Shown one piece after another: positions 14,878-20,777 of a stretch of DNA of 20,777 nucleotides. How positions within the stretch are numbered: position 1 is the first letter of the stretch; each line of letters begins with the position of its first letter. Below the pieces are notes generated by a model. That model did no database searches. It saw nothing but the letters and a program-made list of their open reading frames with translations, and was not told the DNA's origin. Both the position numbers and the translations under genes were made by a program. The stretch comes from Bacteroidales bacterium UBA2295 (GTDB lineage Bacteria; Bacteroidota; Bacteroidia; Bacteroidales; Tenuifilaceae): the NCBI GenBank assembly GCA_002345825.1, contig DDWD01000032.1, forward strand, positions 18,177 through 38,953, given 5' to 3'.

Positions 14878-15010
14878 ATAAATACAAGTCAGTATATCAG
14901 GCATATAAGATGTTATTTGTTAAGAATAAAACCTTAATCGAGAATCTGCCACTCTGGTAACTAGATTTGACTTGTTATAGAATTTTTGCAAACTCAAAAA
15001 AACGAAGCGT

Positions 15011-15286
15011 ATGATAACAGAAAAGCTAATCTCAGAACGGTTAACTAGACTAGAAAACCTTTTACTCCTTCAGAAAAAAATGCTCACACTTAAAGAAGCT
15101 GCCCTATATACAGGGTACAAGGAAAGCTACTTACACAAATTAACGGCGGCAAAAAAATTGCCATTTAGCAAACCTAGTGGGGGAGCGATATTCTTTGATA
15201 GAGAGGAACTTGAAGAATGGTTGAGCAGAAATAAAGTAAAAACCAATGAGGAAATTGAAAATGAGGCTAATTTTTTTAAAATCTAA
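15011..15286 (+). CDS. Helix-turn-helix DNA-binding protein, excisionase type
   Basis: The 91-residue protein has an N-terminal amphipathic helix (RLTRLENLLLLQKK), then a MerR/excisionase-like HTH domain (about 24-75) recognisable by LTLKEAALYTGYKESYLHKL, the wing-like KLPFSKPSGGAIFF and DREELEEWL. This domain order is typical of small proteins of Bacteroidota integrative and mobilisable elements, where they act as excisionases or regulators of the replication and mobilisation genes. It is 11 bases from the replication-like gene, so the two are likely co-transcribed. Which DNA site it binds is unknown; the palindrome at 14853-14877 is a candidate. No integrase gene is seen next to it. Confidence 0.82.
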   Translation: MITEKLISERLTRLENLLLLQKKMLTLKEAALYTGYKESYLHKLTAAKKLPFSKPSGGAIFFDREELEEWLSRNKVKTNEEIENEANFFKI

Positions 15287-15297
15287 AAAGCTTTATT

Positions 15298-16362
15298 ATG
15301 AAGCCAAGCTTAAGCTATTTTCCACATTCAACAAACACATTCTTTGAGAGGCGCATCAGAAAACTACTGCTCGAACACCAAGCAAACGGATACCTTTTAT
15401 ATAATTACTTAAAAACTGAAATATTTAAGATGAATGGGTATTATCTGGATTATGACGAGTTGCTTTATGACGATATATCTGATTGGTTTAAATTTTTAAG
15501 CAAAGAATCTGTTGGTGAAATACTTAATACTCTGTTTGAGATAGGTTTGTTTGATAAACAGATCTTTTTCAATCAAAAGATTTTAACTTCAGTTAGCATT
15601 CAAGAAGATTTTGTTGACATAATGAAAGGTATGAGAAGGCAATACTATATAAACCCAGAAATAAGGCTTTTAGAATATGATTATTATGAAAGTAGCCTAA
15701 GAATCAAAGATAAGGATGAAAATATTATGAAGTCTTCCGTAAAATTCAAAAAACTTCCGCAGGCAAAAAACAATTCTTCGAAAAACTTCGGAAGAATTAC
15801 TCAAACTTCGGAAGACTTCGGATGCTCTCCGGAAATCTCTCCTAAGAACGATACAGATTACATAGAAAGAAAAGAAAGGAAGGAAGAAAAGGAAATAAAA
15901 GAAATAAATAAAGAAATATCTCTTTCTAGAGAAAGAGATAGACTTCAAGAAATTTTTCTTATCGAGAAGAACTATCCTGCCATTGAGTTTGAGAAGTTTC
16001 TTAATCACTATCAAAAAACTGGTTGGGTGGATAAGAACGGAAATAGAGTAAAAGACCCCATCGCTGCAGCGCGAAATTGGATACAACTTTCTGGTCAAGT
16101 AAAGTTCTATGTTAAGCCTGAAATCCACAAGCAGTGGAAAAAAGTTTGGGCGGATTACAAGGAGGCCATAGGCTTTGATAATGCATCCCACTTATTGAAT
16201 GTTAGACCTATTATAAGTGGGGATGAAGTAGTTTTCGTTTGCAGTTTGGAAGATAGAGAAATCTGCGAAAAGAATATTGAAATCCTAAAACCCATATTGA
16301 GAACAGTTTTTGGGGAAACAATTAAACTAAATTACAGAATTCTTGTGCCAGATCTAGTTTAA
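15298..16362 (+). CDS. Replication-initiator-like protein (DUF4373/Lin1244-type N-terminus)
   Basis: The 354-residue protein begins with a domain (about 5-115) resembling the Lin1244/Lin1753 or DUF4373 type found in phage and mobile-element replication proteins (YFPHSTNTFFE, then a winged-helix-like region). A variable linker follows (about 145-210), with a highly charged KERKEEKEIKEINKE stretch. Next comes the segment FEKFLNHYQKTGWVDKNGNRV to DPIAAARNWIQ (232-263), also typical of these proteins. The last about 75 residues (278-354) resemble the tau C-terminal domain of DnaX in pattern only. It probably initiates replication of the excised element or recruits the host replisome. The DNA coding the linker contains phased repeats that could be the origin. 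There are 122 bases to mobC. Confidence 0.65.
   Translation: MKPSLSYFPHSTNTFFERRIRKLLLEHQANGYLLYNYLKTEIFKMNGYYLDYDELLYDDISDWFKFLSKESVGEILNTLFEIGLFDKQIFFNQKILTSVSIQEDFVDIMKGMRRQYYINPEIRLLEYDYYESSLRIKDKDENIMKSSVKFKKLPQAKNNSSKNFGRITQTSEDFGCSPEISPKNDTDYIERKERKEEKEIKEINKEISLSRERDRLQEIFLIEKNYPAIEFEKFLNHYQKTGWVDKNGNRVKDPIAAARNWIQLSGQVKFYVKPEIHKQWKKVWADYKEAIGFDNASHLLNVRPIISGDEVVFVCSLEDREICEKNIEILKPILRTVFGETIKLNYRILVPDLV
15734..15820 (+). repeat. Phased CTTCG/CTTCC repeats inside the replication gene (candidate iterons)
   Basis: CTTCC or CTTCG starts at 15734, 15754, 15776, 15786, 15806 and 15816, with spacings of 20, 22, 10, 20 and 10 bases, near multiples of a helical turn. The fullest form, ACTTCGGAAGA, occurs at 15785-15795 and 15805-15815, with a partial copy at 15815-15824. 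The copies fall in different codon frames (TTC GGA and then ACT TCG GAA), so protein repetition does not explain them. Confidence 0.5.
15917..15940. repeat. Palindrome with 11-base arms inside the replication gene
   Basis: TATCTCTTTCT (15917-15927), spacer AG, AGAAAGAGATA (15930-15940). It follows a run of 32 purines on the plus strand (15864-15895) and more AT-rich sequence. It lies about 100 bases beyond the CTTCG repeats and within the coding sequence. Confidence 0.6.
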
Positions 16363-16484
16363 GCCCCCGCGCGTTGGATAGCGAGATAGTGGCCTTGTAG
16401 GCCTTTCTCGATTTTCGCACTTTGTTTGAAAATGGGATTTACTCCCTTTGGTCGTAAATCCGGAAGAGAAAATCAACAGCATTA
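16363..16484 (+). promoter_or_regulatory. Candidate origin of transfer (oriT)
   Basis: The gap upstream of mobC and the relaxase gene holds two inverted repeats. The first is a nested hairpin with outer CGAGA/TCTCG (16382-16386 and 16406-16410) and inner GGCCT-TGT-AGGCC (16391-16403). The second is GGATTTAC (16435-16442) and GTAAATCC (16454-16461) with an 11-base loop. Relaxases of the MOBP type usually act at an inverted repeat next to their own genes, so this is the expected place. The nick site cannot be read from sequence alone. Confidence 0.6.
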
Positions 16485-16808
16485 ATGGCAGCAAGAAAAC
16501 CTAAAAGGACAATAATATTTCGTGTTCGGCTTTCGTTTGCGGAGCAATCGCTCATCAAGCGAAAAGCAAAGGCGGCTAGCCTAACGGCATCGCGCTTTGT
16601 GCGTGAAGCAGCTCTTGGGGTTAGTATTAAGCCCAGGGTATTCACTGAGGAAGAGAAGCAGCTTTACAAAACCTTGGTTGGACTGGCCAATAATATGAAT
16701 CAGATTGCCAAGAAGTACAATTCGGGCGATAGAATGTTTTTGGAGCTAACCACAACCCTCGAAAGTACAAAGGGTATAATAAAAAGGTTGCTACACTATG
16801 ATAGGTAA
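16485..16808 (+). CDS. MobC-like relaxosome accessory protein
   Basis: The 107-residue basic protein has a ribbon-helix-helix-like N-terminal part (TIIFRVRLSFAEQSLIKRKAKAASLTASRFVREAAL, described in two pieces: beta strand about 9-16, helices about 18-45). The C-terminal part, LVGLANNMNQIAKKYN (about 65-80), is characteristic of the bacterial mobilisation protein MobC family. These proteins bind oriT and help the relaxase nick. The gene overlaps the relaxase gene by 11 bases, a typical mobC-mobA arrangement that implies translational coupling. It directly follows the candidate oriT. Confidence 0.87.
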   Translation: MAARKPKRTIIFRVRLSFAEQSLIKRKAKAASLTASRFVREAALGVSIKPRVFTEEEKQLYKTLVGLANNMNQIAKKYNSGDRMFLELTTTLESTKGIIKRLLHYDR

Positions 16809-17625
16809 AACAAAGATTGGAAGGGGTTTCAAGGGTACTCTCCTGTATTGTCTAGGTAAGGATAAAAACCCTGAAATTCTCGGTCAGAATGGGACTTTTT
16901 ATAGCAATCCCAAGGAGTTAACCCGAGAGTTTGTGGCCATATCCTCCGAGAATAGAAATATCTCAAAGCCCGTTTGGCACTCATCGCTATCATTTGCAAA
17001 GGAAGATGAGATAACCAACGAGCGAATGGTAGAGATAGCCAATAGATTTCTTGAGAAGGCAGGTTTTGCTAGCCATAATCATCAGTTTGTGATAATAAAG
17101 CATAACGATACGGCCCACACTCACTGTCATATTGTGGCCAATAGGGTAGGGTTCGATGGGAAAGCTGTGAGCGATTTCTACAGCAAGTCGAGAACCGTTC
17201 AGTATGCAAAGGAGCTGGAGAATGAGTATGAGCTGGTTAAAACAAGTCAGATAGCAAAGGATAGAGGGTTTTCGAAAAGCCGAGACGTAGACGTTAGTGC
17301 ATCAAAAGCTCACCTTAAATCCATTTTACAACGTGCCACTTCTAATAGTAAGGTTAAAACGTTTGACGGGTTTGTTGGCTCGCTTAAAAAGGAAGGTGTA
17401 GAAGTAAACCTAGCGAAGTATAGGAAAAACAACCAAGCCTATGGCATTTCATACACCTATAATGGAATTATTTACAAGGGGTCGGAAATTGGTAAGCAAT
17501 TCGCACTAAAAGGTATCTCTAATCACTTCGGTAATATGGGAGTATCTGTTGTTGCAAATATTGCCCCAACAATTAAGGTGATTCGAAGAGTCGCAAATAT
17601 TATATCCAGAGGAATTGATATTTAA
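16798..17625 (+). CDS. Relaxase (mobilisation nuclease, MOBP-like)
   Basis: This protein nicks oriT and carries the single strand during conjugative mobilisation. The 275-residue product has the N-terminal strand GKTKIGRGFKGTLLYCLGKD with a possible catalytic Tyr17. VWHSSLSFAKED (59-70) follows, then the metal-binding three-histidine motif in HNDTAHTHCHIVANRV (102-117; His107, His109, His111). The C-terminal part, TFDGFVGSLKKEGVEV (188-203) to YKGSEIGKQFALKGI, is also usual for Bacteroidota relaxases. It is short and has no helicase or primase extension. No coupling protein or type IV secretion genes are present, so the element would need a helper conjugative element. Confidence 0.9.
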   Translation: MIGKTKIGRGFKGTLLYCLGKDKNPEILGQNGTFYSNPKELTREFVAISSENRNISKPVWHSSLSFAKEDEITNERMVEIANRFLEKAGFASHNHQFVIIKHNDTAHTHCHIVANRVGFDGKAVSDFYSKSRTVQYAKELENEYELVKTSQIAKDRGFSKSRDVDVSASKAHLKSILQRATSNSKVKTFDGFVGSLKKEGVEVNLAKYRKNNQAYGISYTYNGIIYKGSEIGKQFALKGISNHFGNMGVSVVANIAPTIKVIRRVANIISRGIDI

Positions 17626-17638
17626 TACCCAAGGCATT

Positions 17639-18295
17639 ATGAATAACGAAGAAAAAATTTTAGCAGCCATTGAGGAAATTGCTCACCAGCTAAGTGATCT
17701 AAAGAAGAATTCAAGCAAATCAATCGACAATGAATCACTGGGCACCCTAACATCAAAATTAGATGCAATTAATAAAACCCTTGAAAAAAGTTCATCGGAA
17801 GTGGGGGTTACTCAGGGGGCAGACTCCAGTATCCTCAGTGAAATAAAAGCAATTCAGCAGCAAATAGCTGCAAAGCGCCCAGAGGTAACCCACCGCTATA
17901 TCGAGGTTAAAAAGTCCCGTTCGTGGGTTATTGGGGTAGTTTCCTACTTTTTGGTAAGCTTCGTGCTGTGCTTTTTGCTTGTGGTAAGCAACATCAATTT
18001 AAAGCGAGAGGTAAAGGCCATAAGTCCCAATGACTATAAGTATCGCTATTTAAAGCTTAAGGGTTTTCGGTTCGACAACTTTAATAGGGGCATAAAAACC
18101 ACAACCGACCTATTATACCTAATCGATGAGCAGTACATCAACTATGAGCAAGACCTAAAGCAGTATGTTCTCCAAAGGGAGAGTGAGATTAGGCGAGCCT
18201 TTGAAGCAGCCGAAATTGCAAGGCAAAAGGAGGCAGAGGCTAAAGCCGCCAAAGCGGAAGCCGAAAAGCTAAGAAGTGGGCTACATCAAAAGTGA
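17639..18295 (+). CDS. Mobilisation-region protein with coiled coil and one membrane segment
   Basis: The ATG at 17639 is preferred over a TTG at 17615 in the same frame, which would add eight residues and overlap the relaxase gene. The 218-residue product has an N-terminal helical region (EEKILAAIEEIAHQLSDLKK), further coiled-coil-like sequence to about residue 80, one membrane helix (about 96-118, SWVIGVVSYFLVSFVLCFLL), and a C-terminal Ala/Glu/Lys-rich coiled coil (EAAEIARQKEAEAKAAKA). It lies 13 bases after the relaxase gene and is very likely in the same operon. A role in anchoring the relaxosome to the membrane is inference; I do not recognise a named family. Confidence 0.75.
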   Translation: MNNEEKILAAIEEIAHQLSDLKKNSSKSIDNESLGTLTSKLDAINKTLEKSSSEVGVTQGADSSILSEIKAIQQQIAAKRPEVTHRYIEVKKSRSWVIGVVSYFLVSFVLCFLLVVSNINLKREVKAISPNDYKYRYLKLKGFRFDNFNRGIKTTTDLLYLIDEQYINYEQDLKQYVLQRESEIRRAFEAAEIARQKEAEAKAAKAEAEKLRSGLHQK

Positions 18296-18309
18296 TGGAA
18301 ACTCCTATC

Positions 18310-18636
18310 CTAGGGCAAATTCATATTGTATGATTTGGTAAGCACACGCATCATAATTGCCGTTTCGGTTTTATGATCGTTGTACTTTTCTACTAAATAC
18401 TTTTTAAACTCAAGGAAAGCTGTTGGGTACTGAAAGAAAAAGGTTGTGTTGCTTTCAGTGCTACTCTTGCTTAGGTTTTCAAGTAGCTGCATTCTCTCTG
18501 GGTGATGAGTTTTTACCAGCTCTTTAAACTTTTGGTAATCCTCTTCAATGTCCTCGTTGGTTAATGAGTACATTAAACTCTTAATCTCTTCCATCTCTGG
18601 AGAACCATCATTTTTCTCAATTCTCTTTGCGCTCAT
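18310..18636 (-). CDS. Small protein of unknown function at the end of the mobilisation block
   Basis: This 108-residue protein is on the opposite strand and ends 14 bases from the stop of the membrane/coiled-coil gene. It is mainly helical by composition, charged, with EEIKSLMYSLTNEDIEEDYQKF and FFFQYPTAFLEFKKYLVEKYN, and has no signal peptide or membrane helix. I recognise no family. It is probably real: the frame is clean with ATG start and ordinary composition. It may be a regulator or cargo protein of the element. Confidence 0.55.
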   Translation of the reverse strand: MSAKRIEKNDGSPEMEEIKSLMYSLTNEDIEEDYQKFKELVKTHHPERMQLLENLSKSSTESNTTFFFQYPTAFLEFKKYLVEKYNDHKTETAIMMRVLTKSYNMNLP

Positions 18637-18668
18637 TGCATTTTGTTTTTATGTGAATAAAAAAAGGC

Positions 18669-18857
18669 GTGAACCCCCGCTATATAGTCACAGACAGGTA
18701 CCGCCAAGCACCCAGAGAGAACTATAAAAGCGAAAGGAACACGCCCAATGCTATTGAGCGCATTCACTTTCGTGTTTCTCCCTCTCAAAAATTGGCGGTT
18801 TTGTCTGTGGAGAAACTACGTGCAAACGCATTAGTAATGTATTACAAAGATACTTAA
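18669..18857 (+). CDS. Doubtful 62-residue reading frame over a long inverted repeat
   Basis: A GTG-started frame ending at 18857 encodes a basic peptide with HFRVSPSQKLAVLSVEKL near the C-terminus. It lies almost entirely over the imperfect inverted repeat at 18689-18809, so the open frame may be incidental to a structured repeat. From memory, unverified, similar peptides occur in small predicted proteins of Bacteroidota that come from dispersed repeats. No ribosome-binding signal or promoter is evident. Confidence 0.3.
   Translation: MNPRYIVTDRYRQAPRENYKSERNTPNAIERIHFRVSPSQKLAVLSVEKLRANALVMYYKDT
18689..18809. repeat. Long imperfect inverted repeat (about 120 bases)
   Basis: The outer arms are CACAGACAGGTACCGCCAA (18689-18707) and TTGGCGGTTTTGTCTGTG (18792-18809). 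They match at 8 + 8 bases around a small asymmetric internal loop. The inner part has further pairing, including AATGC/GCATT near the centre (18747 to about 18768). No clear target-site duplication flanks it. It may be a folded RNA, a dispersed repeat, or a recombination site at the edge of the element. Confidence 0.6.
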
Positions 18858-18946
18858 AATCATAAATAGTTCTCAAAGTTCTATTTAAGTATTTGATGAT
18901 GAAACAAGTTGTTGAAATAGTAGTATAACTTGTGAAATTTTATTAA

Positions 18947-18954
18947 TATATTTG
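18947..18954 (+). promoter_or_regulatory. Possible -7 box of the LPP20-like gene
   Basis: TATATTTG exactly matches TAnnTTTG, 34 bases before the ATG at 18988. No good -33 box was found at 19-20 bases (TTG at 18930 is 14 bases away). The 11-base word TATTTGATGAT overlapping this box also occurs at 18890-18900. Confidence 0.4.
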
Positions 18955-18987
18955 ATGATACCTTAATGTATTAAAAACCTAATAGTT

Positions 18988-20777
18988 ATGGATCTGCGTT
19001 CTTTAACCCTAATATTTCTAACCTTTCTTTCCATAGAAGCATTTTCACAAACCATCAACCAAATAAAGGCTGACCGCCAAACCTATATCTGGGGAGAAGG
19101 TAGTGGAACAACCCTAAATCGTGCCGATCAAGATGCGCTGGGAATGCTAATCAACCAGATATCAACTCAGGTTGAAAGCCAATTTACCCTTTTGCAGAAA
19201 GAGATAAGGAGCAGCGGAAAGGATTTTTTTCAAGAAACATTCAAAGGTGTTATCAATACATACTCATCTGCAACGCTACGAAACACGGAAAGAATAATAA
19301 TTAGCAACGAACCTGATGCTAGAGTTTTCCGCTATATTAAACGGGCTGAGATTGATAAAATATTTTCTGATAGGGAACGTAAAATTCAAGAATTTGCTCT
19401 AAATGGGCTTAGATTTGAAGAAAGAGCTGAGGTTGCCTTTGCTTTGAGGTACTATTACTGGGCACTAACCCTACTCCGAAGCCACCCAAACGCTAACACA
19501 ATAGAAATTGACGATAGTGATGGCAGCAAAAGGCTATTAACATCTTGGCTACCAATGAAAATAAACTCTATCTTCTCTGATATTAGCATTTCAGTAGGAC
19601 ATAGTATTAATGATGGCGATTTAACACGTTACACACTAAATATTCTATTCGATAATAAACCCGTACGGAATTTTGACTATAGCTATTGGACTGGTAAGGA
19701 TTGGACCTATTATAATTCTAAGGATGGTCTTGGCATTGTAGAATTTTTGGGGAGTATTGCTTCAAACGAGCTACAGCTAAAAGCAGAGTATGTTTTTGAA
19801 GGGGAGACCGCTATCGATAATGAATTGCGTGATGTTATTGGAAAAATTGATGTTATTCCATTCCGCAATAGCTACTTTAAAGTTCCCATTGGCGAGTTAC
19901 AACCACCACCAAAGCCCTCTATAATTGCGAGTTCACAAGTTCGTGGGAATTTTACGATGGTAGAAAACACCAAGCCATATGAGTCTTCCATTACATCTAT
20001 AGCAAATGCAATTCGGACAAAGAACTATGAGTCTGTAGAATCCCTATTCACTTCCGGTGGTTTTGAAATCTACAAAAATTTGTTGCTGTATGGTCAGGCA
20101 AGGTTGATTGGAGAACCCGACATAAAGTTTATGCAGCTTGATGATGGTGTTATGTGTAGATCCCTTCCGATGAGCTTTCATTTCAAGAATAATAACCGCA
20201 ACTTTATAGAGGACGTTATTTTACATTTCGACCAGAATAAAAAGGTGTCTAACATAACATTTGGATTGGCTAAGGTTGCAGTTGATGATATTATTGGTAA
20301 TGAAAGTTGGGATGATAAATCAAAGCTTATACTAATCAACTTTCTTGAGAATTACAAAACGGCTTATGCTCTCAAAAGGATAGATTACATAGAAAGTATT
20401 TTTGCCGATGATGCTCTTATTATTGTTGGTTCGGTGCTAAAAACGCGAACATCGGGCGATAATCCCTATTTGAACAACCACGTTATTAGATATAATCGGT
20501 ACTCAAAGGAGCAGTTTATTCAACATTTACGACACTCTTTTGCAAGCAAAGAGTACATTAATATTCGATTTGAGGATAACATCATTAGCAAATCTGGCAA
20601 AGGAGGTGAAGTGTATGGCATCCAAATAAAGCAGGATTATTTCTCCTCAAATTATGGGGATAGCGGGTACTTGTTTCTAATGGTAAACATCAATAACCCC
20701 AATGAGCCAATTATTCACGTTAGAACTTGGCAACCCGAAAAGAATCCTGATGGTAGCATCTACGGTTTAGGTAGTTT
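18988..20777 (+). CDS. Exported LPP20-like protein, C-terminus cut by window edge
   Basis: An uninterrupted frame of 596 codons runs from the ATG at 18988 to the right edge. Residues 1-20 are a signal peptide ending IEAFS-Q. Residues about 28-125 resemble the LPP20/FlgT-N type domain: YIWGEGSGTTLNRADQDAL (33-51) and MLINQISTQVESQF. The middle (about 140-305) is beta-rich. The region after a PPPKP linker (about 307) contains two segments, about 334-430 and 446-590, that look like NTF2-like folds (AIRTKNYESVESLFTSGGF and FLENYKTAYALKRIDYIESI). There is no lipobox, so it is probably periplasmic or surface-exposed. Function is unknown. It is unclear whether it belongs to the mobile block or to the chromosome beyond it. 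Confidence 0.8.
   Translation, partial: MDLRSLTLIFLTFLSIEAFSQTINQIKADRQTYIWGEGSGTTLNRADQDALGMLINQISTQVESQFTLLQKEIRSSGKDFFQETFKGVINTYSSATLRNTERIIISNEPDARVFRYIKRAEIDKIFSDRERKIQEFALNGLRFEERAEVAFALRYYYWALTLLRSHPNANTIEIDDSDGSKRLLTSWLPMKINSIFSDISISVGHSINDGDLTRYTLNILFDNKPVRNFDYSYWTGKDWTYYNSKDGLGIVEFLGSIASNELQLKAEYVFEGETAIDNELRDVIGKIDVIPFRNSYFKVPIGELQPPPKPSIIASSQVRGNFTMVENTKPYESSITSIANAIRTKNYESVESLFTSGGFEIYKNLLLYGQARLIGEPDIKFMQLDDGVMCRSLPMSFHFKNNNRNFIEDVILHFDQNKKVSNITFGLAKVAVDDIIGNESWDDKSKLILINFLENYKTAYALKRIDYIESIFADDALIIVGSVLKTRTSGDNPYLNNHVIRYNRYSKEQFIQHLRHSFASKEYINIRFEDNIISKSGKGGEVYGIQIKQDYFSSNYGDSGYLFLMVNINNPNEPIIHVRTWQPEKNPDGSIYGLGS

Larger units (their letters stand above)
14671..15010. other. 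Gene-free stretch between tRNA-Asn and the accessory block; possible element end
   Basis: No coding sequence was supported here in any frame. It holds the tRNA terminator (14681-14716), two direct TACAAACA copies (14721-14739), a short AGGGG/CCCCT hairpin (14741-14757), an 11-base-arm palindrome (14853-14877), and a lone -7-like TAGATTTG (14962-14969) that could serve the HTH gene. The position beside a tRNA and the cluster of repeats suit the left attachment end of an integrated element. No matching repeat of the tRNA 3' end was found elsewhere in the window. Confidence 0.4.

Noticed and set aside
17615..17638. TTG at 17615 as the start of the membrane/coiled-coil protein
   Set aside because: The ATG at 17639 in the same frame begins the helical region directly and avoids an overlap with the relaxase gene.
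18689..18809. Long inverted repeat considered as an integron attC site
   Set aside because: No GTTRRRY-type core site is seen at the ends, and there is no gene-cassette array or integron integrase.
14597..20777. Search by eye for a second copy of the tRNA-Asn 3' end as the right attachment site
   Set aside because: No convincing repeat was found inside the window; the site may lie beyond the right edge.

Overview
The window comes from a Bacteroidota chromosome, most likely Bacteroidales or a close relative. The evidence is the promoter style (TTTG about 20 bases upstream of TAnnTTTG), the lack of strong Shine-Dalgarno sites, the protein families present, and Bacteroidota-type mobilisation genes. 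The identification rests on pattern recognition, not on a database search.

Region 1 (1-5708). The left edge holds the 5' part of a tRNA-Leu on the minus strand, followed by dxs (isoprenoid precursor synthesis), also minus. Diverging from dxs is a plus-strand run of three genes: a coiled-coil OmpA-type lipoprotein, a membrane-anchored serine hydrolase of the beta-lactamase/NylB type, and a protein of the L-fucose isomerase-related family. It ends at a hairpin that can also terminate the facing gene cluster.

Region 2 (5709-14421). This is mostly housekeeping on the minus strand. In transcription order it runs rplM, rpsI, rpsB, tsf, a terminator, then a large exported TPR-CHAT protease-like protein, pyrH and frr. 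The CHAT gene lies directly upstream of pyrH and frr, so those essential genes may be transcribed from its promoter. The rpsI-rpsB gap can fold, as RNA, into a compact three-way junction and is a candidate autoregulatory S2 leader. A plus-strand alkyladenine DNA glycosylase gene and a minus-strand adenosine-kinase-like gene meet tail to tail with interlocking stop codons.

Region 3 (14534-about 18860). A tRNA-Asn with a clear promoter and terminator is followed by an accessory block that looks like an integrated mobilisable element. It holds an excisionase-type HTH protein, a replication-initiator-like protein, an oriT-like gap with two inverted repeats, overlapping mobC and relaxase genes, and a membrane/coiled-coil accessory protein. 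A small orphan gene on the opposite strand and a 120-base imperfect inverted repeat close the block. No integrase is visible, so one end of the element may lie outside the window or the element may depend on a recombinase encoded elsewhere. The replication gene carries phased CTTCG/CTTCC repeats in different reading frames, then a purine-rich tract and an 11-bp-arm palindrome. This arrangement resembles an origin embedded in its own initiator gene, as in lambda O.

Region 4 (18988-20777). An exported LPP20-like protein with probable NTF2-like C-terminal domains runs off the right edge.

The most unusual points are the candidate origin inside the replication gene together with its possible DnaX-tau-like C-terminal domain, the oriT region, the possible rpsB leader RNA, the long inverted repeat at 18689-18809, and the TPR-CHAT gene placed ahead of pyrH-frr.
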